Positions 38,054-46,663 of a stretch of 64,000 bases of DNA are shown here, in pieces; within the stretch, counting starts at the first letter, position 1; each line of letters begins with the position of its first letter. The stretch covers positions 20,207 through 84,206 of the forward strand of contig JAJRXF010000095.1 in assembly GCA_024276425.1 (NCBI GenBank). Reading direction: 5' to 3'. A program made the position numbers and the translations under genes. The DNA comes from Actinomycetes bacterium (GTDB lineage: Bacteria > Actinomycetota > Acidimicrobiia > Acidimicrobiales > SZUA-35). The notes under the pieces are model-generated. The model made no database searches. It was not told where the DNA came from and worked only from the letters and a program-made list of their open reading frames with translations.

Positions 38054-38635
38054 TCAGCGCCCGAGGGTGTAGAACTCGTCATTAGGGCGCATCGAGGTGA
38101 AGTTGGCCATCCGGTTGCTCAGCCCGAAGAAAGCAGTGATTCCGGCAATATCCCAGATGTCTTCGTCATCAAAGCCATAACCCCGAAGAGTGACAAAGTC
38201 CTCGTCGTTGATGGACCGGGCATCGTTGGAGACCTTGAGGGCGAAGGCCAGCATGGCCTTCTGACGGTCATTAATGTCGGCTTTGCGGTAGTTGGTCGCC
38301 ACCTGATCGGCCACCAGTGGATCCTTGGCGCGGATACGCAGGATGGCACCGTGGGCAACGACGCAGTACAGACAACCGTTGTCCGTAGAGGTGGCGACGA
38401 CAATCATCTCCTTGTCGGCCTTGGTCAGGTTTCCTTCCCGGTTCAAGAGGGCATCGTGATAGTCGAAGAAGGCCCGCATCTCATCGGGGCGATGGGCCAG
38501 GGCGAGGAAAACGTTCGGGACGAACCCCGACCGTTCCTGGATGGCCAGAACCTTCTCCTTGATGTCGTCGGGAAGGTCGTTGATGTCTGGGACGGGGAAC
38601 CGGCTAATGGGATGGGCAAACTCTTGTGTCATCAA
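38054..38635 (-). CDS. Carboxymuconolactone decarboxylase/AhpD-like peroxidase-related protein
   Basis: IVVATSTDNGCLYCVVAHGAILR (CxxC..H), PNVFLALAHRPDEMRAFFDYHDAL. Confidence 0.88.
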   Translation of the reverse strand: MMTQEFAHPISRFPVPDINDLPDDIKEKVLAIQERSGFVPNVFLALAHRPDEMRAFFDYHDALLNREGNLTKADKEMIVVATSTDNGCLYCVVAHGAILRIRAKDPLVADQVATNYRKADINDRQKAMLAFALKVSNDARSINDEDFVTLRGYGFDDEDIWDIAGITAFFGLSNRMANFTSMRPNDEFYTLGR

Positions 38636-38739
38636 AGGCTCCTAGTCAAACAAACCGAGGGATCTCCAACCTATCTGAGCAAGCCCACCCGTATCACCGT
38701 TTGAACACACTCATGGCGGCGCATTGTAAAGGGGTTTTG

Positions 38740-38903
38740 GTGCTTGACGAGACGCCAAGTCGGAGCGGCTCATGCTGTTAAGATGTCGAGTGTCCTCGTT
38801 GTGGACGACCGCTGCCAGCTTCACTTCGAGGGCGAGCACACGTCCGTCAGCACGCTCCATGATGAGGTCGATCTCATGTTCACCTCCACGAGTGCGAAGG
38901 TTC
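38740..38903 (-). pseudogene. Remnant of an AAA/DUF4143-type ATPase C-terminus
   Basis: Minus-strand frame reads ...TRGGEHEIDLIMERADGRVLALEVKLAAVVHNEDTRHLN..., the conserved nuclease-like tail of DUF4143 ATPases; no upstream AAA domain. Confidence 0.65.
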
Positions 38904-38914
38904 TGACCCTGCCA

Positions 38915-39616
38915 CTAGCCAGCGGGGATAGTCTCTGACCATGGAGTACATCCATCGCACTCAACAGTGATGCTGTAGTCACTCGGGAGGGCTTGACCAA
39001 CAAACTCCACCACGAGCCCACCCTCACCAAGCACGACCCGCCCCCACGCCGGAGATACGGATACTCTCAGCTTCTTAGAAGCGTACGTTTCGGGCAGGTA
39101 CACGTTGAGAAGAGCATAGGGTTCCCTGCCTTCCACAATTGAATCAAAGGATCCCCACTGAATCTCATCCCAATACGACTGATCGTCAGCCGGGCTACAA
39201 TCAGATCCCGCAATCAGCGCCGAACCTGACAACAACTCCTTTGGCAACTCTTCACCTTTCGCTTGAGCTGCCTCGAAGCTCATCCTCCATTCTTCGGAAT
39301 CAGCGATTGCACCATCCAGATCGAGCTCAATGGAAGTGCTGGCTGCGGTAAGCATGCAGATGTTGCGTCCGGAGTGGACCCTCCACACCGAGAACCTGGG
39401 ATCCGAGACGACGATCTCGGCATCGTTAGCTTCAGACTTTGTCAGGCCGGACAGGGTTCGCACGCCCTCGGGTATGACCGTACTAGCCCGGGTCTCTGCG
39501 ACCTGTTCAGCGCTGTTTGCGCCAGCCGAGATCTCTTGGGGCTGGGTTGGGGCACAGCCGAACAGAGCGCCGGATAACGCCGCGAACAGAACTGCTCTCG
39601 CGAGGTTATGTCTCAT
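38915..39616 (-). CDS. Hypothetical lipoprotein
   Basis: MRHNLARAVLFAALSGALFGCAP lipobox; AAGGAG SD overlaps the 3' end of the upstream gene. Confidence 0.75.
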   Translation of the reverse strand: MRHNLARAVLFAALSGALFGCAPTQPQEISAGANSAEQVAETRASTVIPEGVRTLSGLTKSEANDAEIVVSDPRFSVWRVHSGRNICMLTAASTSIELDLDGAIADSEEWRMSFEAAQAKGEELPKELLSGSALIAGSDCSPADDQSYWDEIQWGSFDSIVEGREPYALLNVYLPETYASKKLRVSVSPAWGRVVLGEGGLVVEFVGQALPSDYSITVECDGCTPWSETIPAG

Positions 39617-39617
39617 C

Positions 39618-40052
39618 CTAAAACTCCTTGTAACAAGTCACGGCAATGGTTCCAGAGACATGCCAAGACCTTTCCCAGTAGTAGCAATAGTTGTTAACCG
39701 ACACGGCATATGAATCGAGGTTTACAACCCATCCGTTGCCTGTCTTGCATTGCTTAAAGTAGGGGCTCGCCCGGTACTGGCATATCCGTCCGGTGACGAG
39801 AGAAGTCTTGCTCATCTGACCGCCTAGTGAGTCATAGCTCCATGACCACTTCTTGGCCCATGGAGCCAGCTGGCCACTGAAGTAGCTTTGAGTCGCTGCA
39901 CCTGCAGGCAAGCCCAACGTAAAAACAATCACGACAGTTAAAGCTCGAACAGTCGTTCTGAGGAATCGAGAGCCGCCCCTGCTACGAAGTCGATTGCCTT
40001 GTCCGCCTCCTTGGTCTCTGAGGCAGATTACCCCCCCCCGAAAGGTTGTCAA
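39618..40052 (-). CDS. Hypothetical small secreted protein with four Cys in the mature part; start codon uncertain
   Basis: Signal-like RTTVRALTVVIVFTLGLPAGAATQ followed by ~95 aa aromatic-rich domain (GRICQY..FKQCKTGNGW..NNYCYYWERSW..TCYKEF). Confidence 0.6.
   Translation of the reverse strand: MTTFRGGVICLRDQGGGQGNRLRSRGGSRFLRTTVRALTVVIVFTLGLPAGAATQSYFSGQLAPWAKKWSWSYDSLGGQMSKTSLVTGRICQYRASPYFKQCKTGNGWVVNLDSYAVSVNNYCYYWERSWHVSGTIAVTCYKEF
40025..40052 (-). promoter_or_regulatory. Promoter-like element with poly-G spacer: TTGACA-N7-G9-TAATCT
   Basis: Reverse strand reads TTGACA ACCTTTC GGGGGGGGG TAATCT, 16-bp spacer, followed by AAGGAGG. Confidence 0.5.
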
Positions 40053-40144
40053 GCGGGGACAGGCGACAAGAGGAACGACAGACCAGCGGAACTGAGCTAT
40101 TCTGACATCGGCGCCCTCTGCATTGGCGTTGTGAGGCCTGGCGG

Positions 40145-41125
40145 TCAGGCCGAGACGTCGATGACAACACGACCGCGGACCTTGCCCGCCAGCTGCTCCG
40201 ATGCGAGGGGGATCACTTCGTCAAGGCTGACCTCGCTGGCCATCAGCGAAAGCTTGTCCGCATCCAAATCCGTGGCCAAACGGTTCCATGCCTCAATCCG
40301 CCTGGGCTTGGGACAGTTCACACTGTCGGTCCCGGCCAGGGTGACGCTTCGAAGAATGAACGGCATCACCGTCGCTGGCAAATCAAAGCCTTGGGCCAAT
40401 CCACAGGCGGCCACGGTGCCCCCATACTTCAGCGAGGCACACACGTTGGCCAGCGTGTGGCTGCCAACAGAATCGACCGCACCGGCCCACCGTTCCTTGC
40501 CAAGGGGACGGCCCGGTTCGGATAGTTCGCTTCGATCGATGGTTCCGGCCACTCCAAGTTCGGTGAGATAGTCTGCCTCCTCGGGTCGACCGGTGGAGGC
40601 GATGACGGTGTAGCCAAGCTTGGCCAAGACGGAGATGGCAACGCTCCCAACTCCCCCAGCGGCCCCGGTAACCAGGACCTCTCCCTGGTCCGGCGTAACC
40701 CCGTTTTTCTCCAGATTCAGGACGCACAGCATGGCGGTGTAGCCCGCAGTTCCGATAGTCATTGCCTCACGAGTGGTCAACGCCTCCGGCAGGGCAACGA
40801 GCCAGTCCGCCTTGACCCTGGCCTTTTGGGCATAGCCACCCCAATGACGCTCACCTACCCCCCAGCCATTGAGAACCACCTTGTCACCAACGGCGAACTC
40901 ATCGTTGGTGCTGCTGCTTACCGTGCCGGCAAAGTCAATTCCAGGCACCATTGGGAACTCACGCACGATCGGCGAAGAGCCCGTGATGGCCATCGAGTCC
41001 TTGAAGTTGAGGGTTGAGTAGTCGATGTCAACCGAGACCTCGCCCTCTGGCAACTCAGATTCCTCGACCTCGGTCACCTCGGCTGAATAGTCTTCTTCGG
41101 TTTTAGTTACCACGATCGCCTTCAT
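40145..41125 (-). CDS. acuI: MDR-family acrylyl-CoA reductase-like oxidoreductase (AcuI/YhdH)
   Basis: [86 protein letters not shown]. Confidence 0.88.
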   Translation of the reverse strand: MKAIVVTKTEEDYSAEVTEVEESELPEGEVSVDIDYSTLNFKDSMAITGSSPIVREFPMVPGIDFAGTVSSSTNDEFAVGDKVVLNGWGVGERHWGGYAQKARVKADWLVALPEALTTREAMTIGTAGYTAMLCVLNLEKNGVTPDQGEVLVTGAAGGVGSVAISVLAKLGYTVIASTGRPEEADYLTELGVAGTIDRSELSEPGRPLGKERWAGAVDSVGSHTLANVCASLKYGGTVAACGLAQGFDLPATVMPFILRSVTLAGTDSVNCPKPRRIEAWNRLATDLDADKLSLMASEVSLDEVIPLASEQLAGKVRGRVVIDVSA

Positions 41126-41167
41126 GGTTTCTATGCATAGCAGCCAACCTCTGGCAAACTGGAATTT

Positions 41168-41545
41168 ATGGCTGCCAAGATTCCCGTCCTCTCACAAACC
41201 GAAGAAGCGCTCGGCGCGGCCTGTTGCGCTCCGATCCTAGAATCCGTCCTGTCTGCGGAGGAGGCGGTCCAGTTAGCCAAGTCGCTCAAGGCTCTGGCCG
41301 ATCCGGTACGGCTTCGCCTGGTGAGCATCATTGGAGCTTCCGGTGAGGCTTGCGCATGCGACTTTCCCGCACTCCTCGGAAAGTCCCAACCCACGGTCAG
41401 CCACCATCTCAGTTTGCTGGTCGCGGCCGGGATCCTGGAACGTGAGCAGCGCGGGAAGTGGGCCTGGTTCCGAGTTCTCAACGACGAACTGGCGGCGATT
41501 CGAGCCGCGCTCGGACCGGGCATAGCCGGCGAAACCACGGGCTGA
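41168..41545 (+). CDS. ArsR/SmtB-family regulator with CC...CxC cysteines
   Basis: AACCAPIL...[64 protein letters not shown]. Confidence 0.92.
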   Translation: MAAKIPVLSQTEEALGAACCAPILESVLSAEEAVQLAKSLKALADPVRLRLVSIIGASGEACACDFPALLGKSQPTVSHHLSLLVAAGILEREQRGKWAWFRVLNDELAAIRAALGPGIAGETTG

Positions 41546-41553
41546 GAACCCCG

Positions 41554-42762
41554 ATGGACTTCGCCATCAATCCCAACCATCAACTCATCGTCGAGGGTGT
41601 CGATCTGGTGTGCTCAGGTTTCGACGATACCTACTGGTCACAATGCGATCAGAACCACACCTTTCCCTGGGACTTCTATCGGGCCATGGCAGAGGGTGGA
41701 TGGGTTGGCATCTGCATCCCGGAGCAATACGGCGGAGGGGGCCAAGGTATTACCGAGGGCGCCCTAGTCCTGAATCGGGTGGCTGCCTCTGGCGCCGCCA
41801 TGAACGGCTCAACGGCCCTTCATCTGACCCTATTCGGTTTGAATCCGGTCGTTCGGTTCGGTAATGAACGGCTCAAAGAAGCCTTCTTGCCCCGGGCAGC
41901 AAAGGGAGATCTCCACGTCGCTTTCGGGGTGACCGAACCCGATGCCGGGACTGACACCAGTCGGATTTCTACCCGGGGAACCAAGACCTCAACCGGGGAC
42001 TGGGTCATCAGCGGACGAAAGATTTGGACCTCGAAGGCACTGGAGTCCGAGGTCTGTCTGCTGCTGGTTCGAACTGGTGGACATCCCGGCAGCTTTGATG
42101 GCCTCACTCTCTTTCTGGTTGACCTCGACAAGCGCTACTGCGACATTGCACCGATCTCAAAGGCCGGCCGCAACGCCGTTGCCTCCTGTGAAGTGTTCTA
42201 CGACGAACTCCCAGTCGAGGCCTGGCGAATGGTGGGCGAACAAGGGCAGGGTTTTCGCCACATTCTTCACGGCCTGAACCCTGAGCGAATCCTCTTAGCT
42301 GCCATGGCGTGTGGCATTGGTGAAGCGGCGCTTCGACGGGCCGTCGCCTACGCTAAGGAACGTGAGGTCTTCGGCCGACCCATCGGCGCGAATCAGGCCA
42401 TTTCTCACCCCCTGGCCAAGGCCCATATGGAGCTCGAGGCTGCTTGGACAATGGCCATGCGGGCCGCTTGGACCTACGACCAGCAAACCAACGACCAGCA
42501 AAACCTGGGGAACAAGCGCACCACCAAAGGCGACGACTCGATCGGCCAGCTGGCCAACACAGCCAAATACCTGGCGGCGGAAGCGAGCTACTTTGCGGCA
42601 GACCAGGCCATGCAAACCCATGGTGGCCTGGGCTACGCGGTGGAGTACCACGTCGAGCGCTACTGGCGGGAAGCCAGGATCCAGCGATTGGCGCCGATCA
42701 GCCAGGAGATGACATTGAACTATATCGCGACGAAGGGGCTCGGACTGCCGCGAAGCTACTAG
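41554..42762 (+). CDS. Acyl-CoA dehydrogenase
   Basis: FGVTEPDAGTDTSRISTRGTKTSTGDWVISGRKIWTS; ATG at 41554, 9 bp after the ArsR stop. Confidence 0.92.
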   Translation: MDFAINPNHQLIVEGVDLVCSGFDDTYWSQCDQNHTFPWDFYRAMAEGGWVGICIPEQYGGGGQGITEGALVLNRVAASGAAMNGSTALHLTLFGLNPVVRFGNERLKEAFLPRAAKGDLHVAFGVTEPDAGTDTSRISTRGTKTSTGDWVISGRKIWTSKALESEVCLLLVRTGGHPGSFDGLTLFLVDLDKRYCDIAPISKAGRNAVASCEVFYDELPVEAWRMVGEQGQGFRHILHGLNPERILLAAMACGIGEAALRRAVAYAKEREVFGRPIGANQAISHPLAKAHMELEAAWTMAMRAAWTYDQQTNDQQNLGNKRTTKGDDSIGQLANTAKYLAAEASYFAADQAMQTHGGLGYAVEYHVERYWREARIQRLAPISQEMTLNYIATKGLGLPRSY

Positions 42763-42775
42763 GTCCGGCTGGGCA

Positions 42776-44089
42776 TCACGAGCGAACCCTGGCGCCCAGA
42801 AACTGGATCGTTCCAGCGGCGAACAGGCCCAACCCGCTCATGCCAAGCAGAGCCGTGTCCATGGAGGTGAGACGGGCTACTGCCGTCACCGCTAGGGGCA
42901 TCGCCATCCCCGGATAGGCCAGAAGATAGAACGTTGAAACGGATGCTCCCCGGGTCTTCGCGTCAGACATCTCCCCCAATCGAGTGAGGCAGCCCGCGGT
43001 GAGCGTGCCCGACGATGTTCCCAAGATGACCGCGGCCGGGATGAGCAAGGGCCAAGACTCGGTGAAATAGGCCAGCGTCCCAATCAAGTAACCGAAAGAA
43101 CCCAGCCAAACTCCGATAGGCAAGGATCGACGAGCACCCATGCGATTCACCAGCGGGCGGGCCAAAACGCCACTCGTTGCTGTCAGGGTTCCCGCTACTC
43201 CAGCGATCATCACATCAGAACCCGTTTGCTCCAGTGAACCACTCAGAAGTACAGGAAGGAGAGCAAAGGAGACCGAGGCAAAGGCGAACACCCAGATAGC
43301 AGCAGGAACAATGGTGAAGAGGAAGGTTTGGCGATGCTCCTGGGGAACCCCGAACGTGACTCGAATTGATAGCGGTCCTTCGCGAGGCGGGACCGTCTCC
43401 CGAGTACGCACTAAACCTGGCACCAGAATCAGGGTTGCGAGCGCATGAATGACATAGGGGGTCACCAGCGGCGCCGGTAAAGCCTCGGCCAGAAGGGCTG
43501 AGCTGATTGGCCCAAAGCCAAACCCGAGGTAGGTCACCACAGTGAGCAAGACAGCAGCCCGCTGCTCCCCTCCTTTGCCGATGAGTTCCTGGGTCCAAGC
43601 CGCCCCAACTCCGAGCACACAACCGCTCACCATGCCCAGCAACAACCGGCCAACCAAGAGAAGCCAAAATTGGTTGCGTCCAAACAAAAGAAGAATGGAG
43701 GCAACGGCAGAAAGGATCACGAACGGCACCACAACTCGGCGACGTCCAACATGATCCGAGATCGGTCCTGCCACAAAAAGTGTGGCAAAGATGCCCGCTA
43801 CATAGACAACAAAGATGGCCATTGTCTGACTGGGTGACAGCCCGAGACGCTCCCGGTAGAGAACTAGAAAAGGCGTCGACACGTTGGTCCCATAGGAAAC
43901 CGCAAACAGACCGAGCAAGACCACGATGACGTCGCGACCCACCGATGCTGCGGAGACCGCCAATCGTGGCGTCCCGGTTCGGCTGGCAATCAAGAGATGA
44001 TCACGAGATATCCCCGGCCGATCGGCGAACTTCGGCCAGGGTGTTGGCGATTTGGACGGTCGGCTCCTCCGGAACTTCTCCGAGCCCAA
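42776..44089 (-). CDS. MFS transporter (5' end uncertain; overlaps MarR gene)
   Basis: About 12 hydrophobic segments, GPISDHVGRRRVVVPF loop 2-3 motif. Confidence 0.85.
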   Translation of the reverse strand: MGSEKFRRSRPSKSPTPWPKFADRPGISRDHLLIASRTGTPRLAVSAASVGRDVIVVLLGLFAVSYGTNVSTPFLVLYRERLGLSPSQTMAIFVVYVAGIFATLFVAGPISDHVGRRRVVVPFVILSAVASILLLFGRNQFWLLLVGRLLLGMVSGCVLGVGAAWTQELIGKGGEQRAAVLLTVVTYLGFGFGPISSALLAEALPAPLVTPYVIHALATLILVPGLVRTRETVPPREGPLSIRVTFGVPQEHRQTFLFTIVPAAIWVFAFASVSFALLPVLLSGSLEQTGSDVMIAGVAGTLTATSGVLARPLVNRMGARRSLPIGVWLGSFGYLIGTLAYFTESWPLLIPAAVILGTSSGTLTAGCLTRLGEMSDAKTRGASVSTFYLLAYPGMAMPLAVTAVARLTSMDTALLGMSGLGLFAAGTIQFLGARVRS

Positions 44090-44495
44090 ATCGGATCTCG
44101 ACCATTGACTGGGTGGCCTTTTCTAGGCGGAGTCGACCCTGGGCCGTTATTTTTGCCAGTGTGGCCCGTCGGTCCGTTGGGTGGGCAACTCGTCGCACCA
44201 ACCCATCGGCTTCGAGCCGATCAATGGTGTTGGTCACGCTGGTGGGATGTACCTGGAGCCGCTCTCCCATTTTGCCTAGCGGCAGGGCACCCGACCGAGA
44301 GAAGCTGATCAATGCCAGCGCCTCGTAGCGGGAGAAGGTGAGATCAAAGGGCAGCAAAGCCTGATTTATGCGACCGAGTACAATCTGATGGGCGCGAGTG
44401 ATTGAGGTTGCGGCAGCCATGGCATCAGCCTCTCCCCAACCGCGCCGATCCCAATTCCGTTTCGCTTCCGTTATGAGATCGACAGGATGCTCCAT
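44001..44495 (-). CDS. MarR-family transcriptional regulator
   Basis: LTFSRYEALALISFSRSGALPLGKMGERLQVHPTSVTNTIDRLEADGLVRRVAHPTDRRATLAKITAQG. Confidence 0.93.
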   Translation of the reverse strand: MEHPVDLITEAKRNWDRRGWGEADAMAAATSITRAHQIVLGRINQALLPFDLTFSRYEALALISFSRSGALPLGKMGERLQVHPTSVTNTIDRLEADGLVRRVAHPTDRRATLAKITAQGRLRLEKATQSMVEIRFGLGEVPEEPTVQIANTLAEVRRSAGDIS

Positions 44496-44526
44496 CGCCG
44501 CTATCTTAGTTCTCGTCAATAGTAGG

Positions 44527-46212
44527 ATGTCCAACTATCTGGCATCAAATGAGTTAGAGGAGTCTCTCGTGGACCAGGAACAGTCCAGGGCACAGTCCAG
44601 GAAGAGGTGGCAGACCGAATACGATCGGGCCAAGCTCCGTGATGCCGACTGGGAAACCATGTCTGGGGTGCCCGTCGAGCCGATCTACGGGAACGCTCCC
44701 TACCCGGGCCAGTATCCCTACACCCGCGGCGTTTATGCCTCCATGTACCGATCCCGACTCTGGACAATGCGCATGTTCGCCGGGTTTGGGACTGCAGTTG
44801 ACACCAACCTTCGCTTCAAGGACATCCTGCGCAACGGAGGCGGTGGGCTCTCGACCGCCTTCGACATGCCGACTCTCATGGGACATGACTCCGATCACGA
44901 GTGGTCCATTGGTGAGGTAGGCAAGTGCGGCGTCGCCGTGGACACCTTGGCTGATATGCGGGACCTCTTCGCCGACATCAATCTTGGTGGCGTGTCAACC
45001 TCGATGACAATCAATGGACCGGCCAACATCATCATGGCCATGTACATCGCCAACGCCGAGGAAACAGGAACCGAGCGAAGCAGGCTGGCGGGCACAATCC
45101 AAAACGATCTACTCAAGGAGTATCAAGCGCAGAAGGAGTACATCTTTCCTCCTCGTCCCTCCATGCGCCTGGTTACCGACCTGATCCGGTTCACCTCAAC
45201 CGAGATGCCTCGGTGGCATCCGGTGTCGGTATCGGGTTACCACATTCGTGAAGCTGGTAGCACCGCCGCTCAAGAATTGGCTTACACCCTGGCCAACGGC
45301 TTTGCCTACGTCGAAGCTGCCGTCGCTGCCGGCATCGACGTCGATGACTTTGCCCCGCGACTGAGCTTCTTTTTCAACAGCCACAGCGACTTCTTTGAAG
45401 AGATCGGCAAGTTCAGAGCGGCCAGACGAATCTGGGCGACGTGGATGCGCGAACGGTACGGGGCCAAGGACGAACGCTCCCTGCTATGCCGATTTCACAC
45501 CCAGACCGCAGGAGTGTCTCTAACGGCCCAGCAACCCGAAATCAACATTGCCCGGGTCGCCATTCAGGCAATGGCTGGGGTGCTCGGCGGAACCCAAAGC
45601 CTGCACACCGACGCCTTCGATGAGGCCATGGCGCTCCCCACTGAGGATGCGGCCCGAATCGCGCTTAGGACCCAACAAATAGTGGCCCACGAAACGGGAG
45701 TCGCATCGGTGGCCGACCCCCTAGGGGGCTCCCACTATGTCGAATGGATGACCGACGAAATGGAACGAAGAGCCGAGGCTATCTTTGCTCACCTTGATGA
45801 ACTGGGCGGAGGCTCCATCCTGGAGGGCGTCTTCGCTGGCATTGACAACAACTACTTCACAAGCGAGATCGCCAATGCTGCCTACCGATTCGAACAGAAA
45901 GTTAATGCGGGGAGACGAATCATTGTTGGCGTGAACGACTTCACCGAGGGAGATTCCGAACAACGGGATCTGCTTCGAATCGATCGCACCGTGGAGGAAA
46001 ACCAACTCAAACGACTATCCAATGTCAAGCACGACAGGGACAACAGTGCCGTCCGATCCGCTTTGGACGAACTTGTTGAGGTCGCGCAGGACTCCACCCT
46101 CAACACCATGCCCGCGACCATTAAGGCAGTGCAGTCCATGGCGACCGAAGGCGAAATTGTCGAGGCCCTGCGCGGCGTCTTTGGCACCTACGTCGAGAAG
46201 GCGACCATGTAG
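44527..46212 (+). CDS. B12-dependent acyl-CoA mutase, large (substrate-binding) subunit, specificity uncertain
   Basis: YPYTRGVYASMYRSRLWTMRMFAGFGTAVDTN, GTIQNDLLKEYQAQKEYIFPPRPSMR, SVSGYHIREAGSTAAQE, RLSFFFNSHSDFFEEIGKFRAARRIWA. GTG at 44569 is an alternative start. Confidence 0.92.
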   Translation: MSNYLASNELEESLVDQEQSRAQSRKRWQTEYDRAKLRDADWETMSGVPVEPIYGNAPYPGQYPYTRGVYASMYRSRLWTMRMFAGFGTAVDTNLRFKDILRNGGGGLSTAFDMPTLMGHDSDHEWSIGEVGKCGVAVDTLADMRDLFADINLGGVSTSMTINGPANIIMAMYIANAEETGTERSRLAGTIQNDLLKEYQAQKEYIFPPRPSMRLVTDLIRFTSTEMPRWHPVSVSGYHIREAGSTAAQELAYTLANGFAYVEAAVAAGIDVDDFAPRLSFFFNSHSDFFEEIGKFRAARRIWATWMRERYGAKDERSLLCRFHTQTAGVSLTAQQPEINIARVAIQAMAGVLGGTQSLHTDAFDEAMALPTEDAARIALRTQQIVAHETGVASVADPLGGSHYVEWMTDEMERRAEAIFAHLDELGGGSILEGVFAGIDNNYFTSEIANAAYRFEQKVNAGRRIIVGVNDFTEGDSEQRDLLRIDRTVEENQLKRLSNVKHDRDNSAVRSALDELVEVAQDSTLNTMPATIKAVQSMATEGEIVEALRGVFGTYVEKATM

Positions 46213-46213
46213 G

Positions 46214-46663
46214 ATGAGCGACCGAGATCCAAAAGAAGAACAGGCCATTGCCGAGGCGGCCGCCTACGGCCCAATGCGGGTGATTCTGGCCAAGGTCGGT
46301 TACGACGGCCACGACCGCGGTGTGAAGATCGTGGCAAGAACTCTCAGAGACGCTGGCTTTGAAGTCATCTACCTTGGCCTCCGCCAAACAACTTCGGACA
46401 TCGTCTCAGCCGCCCAGCAAGAAGATGCAGATGCGGTTGGGCTTTCTCTCCACAATGCTGGCCACATGACATTGGCACCTCGAATGGTCGAGGCCCTACG
46501 AGAGGCCGAGTTGGACATACCGGTGGTTGTGGGTGGCATTATCCCCGATGAGGATATTCCCCAACTGCTCGATGGTGGCGTTGCTGCAATACTCACTCCG
46601 GGGGCCTCGTCCGATGAGGTGGTACGGGCGATGCGTGACGCCATTCTCGCCTCCAACCGGTGA
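46214..46663 (+). CDS. Cobalamin-binding (small) subunit of acyl-CoA mutase
   Basis: AKVGYDGHDRGVKIVARTLRDAGFEVIYLGLRQTTSDIVSAAQQEDADAVGLSLHNAGH...VVGGIIPDEDI (DxHxxG). Confidence 0.93.
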   Translation: MSDRDPKEEQAIAEAAAYGPMRVILAKVGYDGHDRGVKIVARTLRDAGFEVIYLGLRQTTSDIVSAAQQEDADAVGLSLHNAGHMTLAPRMVEALREAELDIPVVVGGIIPDEDIPQLLDGGVAAILTPGASSDEVVRAMRDAILASNR

